From: Prorocentrum cordatum
Taxonomy: Eukaryota; Sar; Dinophyceae; Prorocentrales; Prorocentraceae
Assembly (NCBI GenBank): GCA_963575745.1
Contig: CAUYUJ010014592.1
Coordinates: 1 to 64,000, forward strand
Length of the DNA: 64,000 nucleotides
Reading direction: 5' to 3'
Shown: positions 61,376-64,000 of the stretch, piece by piece
Layout: each line of letters opens with the position of its first letter
Numbering within the stretch: the stretch's first letter is position 1
Translations under genes and position numbers: made by a program
Notes under the pieces: generated by a model
Databases searched by the model: none
Told to the model about the DNA's origin: nothing
What the model saw: the letters and a program-made list of their open reading frames with translations, nothing else

Positions 61376-61643
61376 AAAATCTAACGACCCCAACCTGTCG
61401 GGTGGGGAACAACTTACCATCCCCCTCTTCTGACTCTCTACTCCTCCTCCGTGTTCCCCCCTTCCCATCCTTCCTCCCTCTGCCCGCCCCCATCCCTCAA
61501 GCGTCGTTGTCGTCGTCAGTGTCAACGGCAACGCCATCGACATCGCCATGTGTCATCGGCATCAAGAAACATCGAATTTGGCCACCATCGCCATTGTAAT
61601 TCTGCTCCATCGGTTTCGCAGAACACTGCTAAACTACAAATGA
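61376..61643. other. spacer with pyrimidine tract
   Basis: CT-rich DNA at 61,420-61,500, then unique sequence. No gene. Confidence 0.4.
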
Positions 61644-62165
61644 CCCCAGTGCGACCCTACCTAGAAGTTGGAGCCCTGGGAACGCAGCTTTTGTTGTTAT
61701 GCTATGCTATGTTATGCTATGCTGCGCTATGCTATGCTATGCTATGCTATGCTATGCTGCGCTGTGCTATGTTATGCTAAGCTAAGCTATGTTATGTCAT
61801 GCTGCGATGCGCTATGCTAAGCTATGCTATGCTATGATATGCTATGCTAAGCTGCGCTATGCTATGTTATGCTGTGCTGTGCTGCGCTATGCTATGATAT
61901 GATATGCTTGGCTATGCTATGCTATGCTAAGCATGCTATGCTAATGCAGCGCTGCGCTATGCTAAGCTAAGCTAAGCTCACCCTCTAGGCAGAGCCTAGA
62001 TAGAGAATTACACCCATGTTAATGAGATAAGCAACGCTAAGCTAAATGGACGTAACTGGGGGACCGCGGGGCGGATGCCGGGGGAACCGCCCTTGGCGAG
62101 CGCCACTGCCCGGCCCTTTTAAGCTTAGACTGTAAGAACCCTTCTAGGCAGAGCCCAGGTAGGAA
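61644..62165 (+). mobile_element. TIR element family B, copy 6 (522 bp)
   Basis: Left end CCCCAGTGCGACCCTACCTA then GAAGTTGGAGCCC; right end CCTTCTAGGCAGAGCCCAGG then TAGGAA. TATGC array inside, an internal right-end copy (CTCTAGGCAGAGCCTAGATA near 61,982, as in copy 2), and GGGGGAACCGCCCTTGGCGA. Confidence 0.93.
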
Positions 62166-62320
62166 ACAAACCAACAAAACAAACACCAACTACAAACAAC
62201 ACAACAATACGGGACAAACAGCAAAACAACATGGAACAATACAACTACAAACAAACACAACAAACAACACGGAACAACAAATACAAACAAAACAACACAA
62301 CAAAACGGCATGCCGAATGC
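62166..62320. repeat. ACAA/AACAAAC A-rich microsatellite
   Basis: Purine-rich, G-poor repeats such as CAAACAACACAACAATACGG. The only such tract in the window, directly upstream of the methyltransferase gene. Confidence 0.85.
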
Positions 62321-62329
62321 ATGGTAACC

Positions 62330-62351
62330 AGAAGTGCCATTTTGGCTGAAG
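62330..62351 (+). other. relict dinoflagellate spliced leader
   Basis: The last 16 bases, GCCATTTTGGCTGAAG (62,336-62,351), match the 3' part of the 22-base dinoflagellate spliced leader (GCCATTTTGGCTCAAG) with one difference. The first six bases have diverged. It lies 45 bp before the ATG at 62,397. In dinoflagellates, genomic spliced-leader relics next to genes are known to result from reverse-transcribed mRNA returning to the genome. Confidence 0.8.
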
Positions 62352-62396
62352 GAACTTGCTGAGGTTTTGCACCCGAGTAGTATCCATCAATGCACA

Positions 62397-63815
62397 ATGT
62401 CCTCTTACGCCGACATGGATGATGACATGATGCCTAATGTACGCCGTTTGCCTACTGTCCGCCAGAGGCCTGCCATGGTCGAGACCGCGACTCCACGCAG
62501 GCCGCCAGCTGCTAAGTCTACGCCCAAGCCGCGGGCAGAGAAGCGCGGTCGCCGAGGCTCTCGCGGGCCGTCGCAGCAGCCTGCTGCTAAAGCCAGCAAG
62601 GCTGCACCGACCAGGACGATGAGCACTCCGTCAGCAGCTGTCGGCGGGTTGCGCTCGCATCTCTTCAAGCAGAAGCACCCGGATGACATCCTTGGCGCAG
62701 ACATCCTCAACCCGAAGGGTTTGACGATGGACAAGTCGTTCAGGAGTAAAGCCCACCAGATTCTCAAAATTTATCCGTACGATGGTACGCTGACTATGGG
62801 AAGCGCATGTACTGGCTGGGCAGTCGGCGTGCAAGCCGCTATGCGGATGCCTACCATCGACCACAAGCTCAAATTTGGATGCGACATCAACAAGAATGTC
62901 CAGAAGCTCGTTCGTAAGAACTTCTGCTGTGAGAGGTGGTACGATGACGTCTGCGACCCAGCCTTCAAGTGGGCAGGCCACGTCGACATGTTCGAGTTCG
63001 GGATGCCTTGCCAACCTTGGAGCAGAAGCAACGTGAAACCATCCGACGAGAAGGGCGTGCATGACAGTCGGGCGCATGTTGCGGAGCCTATCAAGGAGTA
63101 CATCATCGAGAACCTTCCAAAGTATTGGTTCCTGGAGCAGGTGCCTCAGATTCTATCTGGGGAAGGCTTGGTATTCCTGCAAAATTTCTTGAAATCCCTT
63201 CACGACAAGACTTACGGGGCCTACCACGTCCAGGCCGCTCTGATCAACTCCATGGACTGCGGGTGCCCAGAGGACCGCCTTCGCCTCATCATTGTGGGCG
63301 AGTTGACGTTGGCCGTGAACGGCCCCAGATTTGAGATGCCATTGTTCAAAATGCCCAGTGCCAAAGTCAGCGTGCGTTCCACCTACAATGAGTCAGCGTT
63401 GCAAGACTCGAGGGGCAAGTTGCTCGAGGACGCCATCGTGTCTGAGGGCCTGAACGCCGGCGAGGCGCAGCGCCTCAATGTAGCGTACGAGTTAATCAGG
63501 AAGGGCGGTGTCCACCCAAAGAAGTCCCCTTTCGTGATCGACACCGGCGGAAGCAAGGTACTCATCAAGCTGGACTGTTTCCCCACGATGACGGCAAACA
63601 GGTACTCGAGCTTATCGTATTGGAGTACGGAGCTCACGAGGAAATTCAAGATCGAGGAGTTGGTACGAGGCCAAGGTGGCGACCCATCGAGACTCGACCT
63701 CACTGTGATCAGTCCGAGGGCCATGAGCCAGATCGTGGGCAATGCGATATCCGTGCCGTTGTTTCGTAAGGTCCTAGACAATATTGTGGACAGTTTCGCT
63801 GCTTCTAATTCTTGA
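62397..63815 (+). CDS. C5-cytosine DNA methyltransferase
   Basis: 472 residues from the ATG at 62,397 (MSSYADMDDDMMPNVRRLPT); the frame is open further upstream only through the spliced-leader relic. Residues 1-100 are a disordered basic tail rich in Pro/Arg/Lys/Ala (KPRAEKRGRRGSRG), likely nuclear and DNA-binding. The catalytic domain has the family motifs in order: I GSACTGWAVG (135-144), the acidic GCDINKN strand (161-167), IV GMPCQPWSRSN with catalytic Cys205, VI LEQVPQIL (246-253), VIII CGCPEDRLRL (288-297), IX FPTMTANRY (395-403) and X QIVGNAISV (445-453). The target-recognition region (about 300-394) is short. All residues expected for methyl transfer to C5 of cytosine look present; ENV is EQV and PQxRxR is PEDRLR. 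No chromatin-reading domain is seen. The gene is intronless, follows a spliced-leader relic and precedes a microsatellite tail, so it appears to be a retroposed copy. It could belong to the dinoflagellate methyltransferases linked to retrotransposons. Confidence 0.92.
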   Translation: MSSYADMDDDMMPNVRRLPTVRQRPAMVETATPRRPPAAKSTPKPRAEKRGRRGSRGPSQQPAAKASKAAPTRTMSTPSAAVGGLRSHLFKQKHPDDILGADILNPKGLTMDKSFRSKAHQILKIYPYDGTLTMGSACTGWAVGVQAAMRMPTIDHKLKFGCDINKNVQKLVRKNFCCERWYDDVCDPAFKWAGHVDMFEFGMPCQPWSRSNVKPSDEKGVHDSRAHVAEPIKEYIIENLPKYWFLEQVPQILSGEGLVFLQNFLKSLHDKTYGAYHVQAALINSMDCGCPEDRLRLIIVGELTLAVNGPRFEMPLFKMPSAKVSVRSTYNESALQDSRGKLLEDAIVSEGLNAGEAQRLNVAYELIRKGGVHPKKSPFVIDTGGSKVLIKLDCFPTMTANRYSSLSYWSTELTRKFKIEELVRGQGGDPSRLDLTVISPRAMSQIVGNAISVPLFRKVLDNIVDSFAASNS

Positions 63816-63889
63816 GTCGGTGCCGCGTCGCTGCGCTTTGGGGTGATATGTAGACGGAGAGTCGTCTACAAGGACGAGTCCAACACGTT

Positions 63890-64000
63890 GAACATCATCT
63901 CCATCACCATCATAATTATGACACTCACCGTCATCAGCACCATCCCCACCACGATCGCAATCATCATCAGCATCGCCATCACCGCCAGCACCACAACCAT
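63890..64000. repeat. CATCAC/CATCAT microsatellite tail, cut by the window edge
   Basis: Starts about 75 bases after the methyltransferase stop codon (CATCATCTCCATCACCATCA). Same type and distance as the tract after the gene ending at 52,616. Confidence 0.85.

Noticed and set aside
62334-62396. Upstream extension of the methyltransferase to 62,334
   Set aside because: It would start at GTG inside the spliced-leader relic. The first ATG, with a normal-looking N-terminus, is at 62,397.
1-64000. tRNA, rRNA, snRNA genes or bacterial-type operons
   Set aside because: No tRNA B-box with a matching cloverleaf, no rRNA or U-snRNA core and no ribosome-binding-site-spaced gene strings were seen. A covariance-model scan would be needed to exclude a diverged small RNA.

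Overview
The window looks like nuclear DNA of a eukaryote, most probably a dinoflagellate. It is very GC-rich, gene-poor and packed with simple repeats, above all (CTC/GAG)n, CATA microsatellites and pentanucleotide tracts. It also holds many small terminal-inverted-repeat (TIR) elements. A near-complete relic of the dinoflagellate spliced leader (GCCATTTTGGCT followed by GAAG) lies 50 bases before the start codon of a DNA cytosine methyltransferase gene at the right end. Nothing suggests a bacterial or organellar origin: I see no operons, ribosome-binding sites, rRNA or tRNA. The species cannot be fixed from the sequence alone.

Layout. From 1 to about 40,500 I find no intact protein gene. 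This part is a mosaic of (CTC)n/(GAG)n tracts, minisatellites and at least nine families of short TIR elements or repeats (called A, C, D, E, F, G, H, L and M here), most about 120-240 bp, several present 3-10 times. It also holds a frameshifted 3' end of a non-LTR retrotransposon ORF with a restriction-like endonuclease region (14,190-15,255) and a minus-strand leucine-rich-repeat remnant (about 27,280-28,420).

From 40,530 to 64,000 the window changes character and carries the real genes. In order these are: an acidic protein of unknown function behind a decayed spliced-leader relic; an hAT-like (DDE) transposase-related protein in two exons (42,303-43,979 and 46,735-47,544) separated by a 2,755-bp GT-AG intron full of transposons; a minus-strand protein of unknown family (48,186-49,175); a plus-strand protein of unknown family (ending 52,616); a protein of about 1,000 residues with a basic N-terminus and a C-terminal methyltransferase-like motif (56,910-60,170); and a complete C5 DNA methyltransferase (62,397-63,815). 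Between these genes lie two larger repeat families. Family B is 410-660 bp, with TIRs built on CCCTACCTAG around TATGC/TTAGC pentanucleotide arrays. Family I is about 0.8-1.05 kb, with CTTGGGG arrays and a GGGCTGGTGGGA end. One family I copy carries a B element and an inverted I element, the latter flanked by TTAA on both sides, so the insertion order can be read. A 226-bp palindrome-rich satellite occupies 53,637-54,582.

Reading of the locus. A transposase-like protein, two methyltransferase-related proteins and several orphan proteins sit together among mobile DNA. The methyltransferase gene has an mRNA-like 5' relic, no introns and a microsatellite 3' tail. The simplest view is a cluster of retroposed or transposon-derived genes. 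A large composite mobile element encoding its own DNA methyltransferase is an open alternative. All function statements rest on motif recognition by eye.
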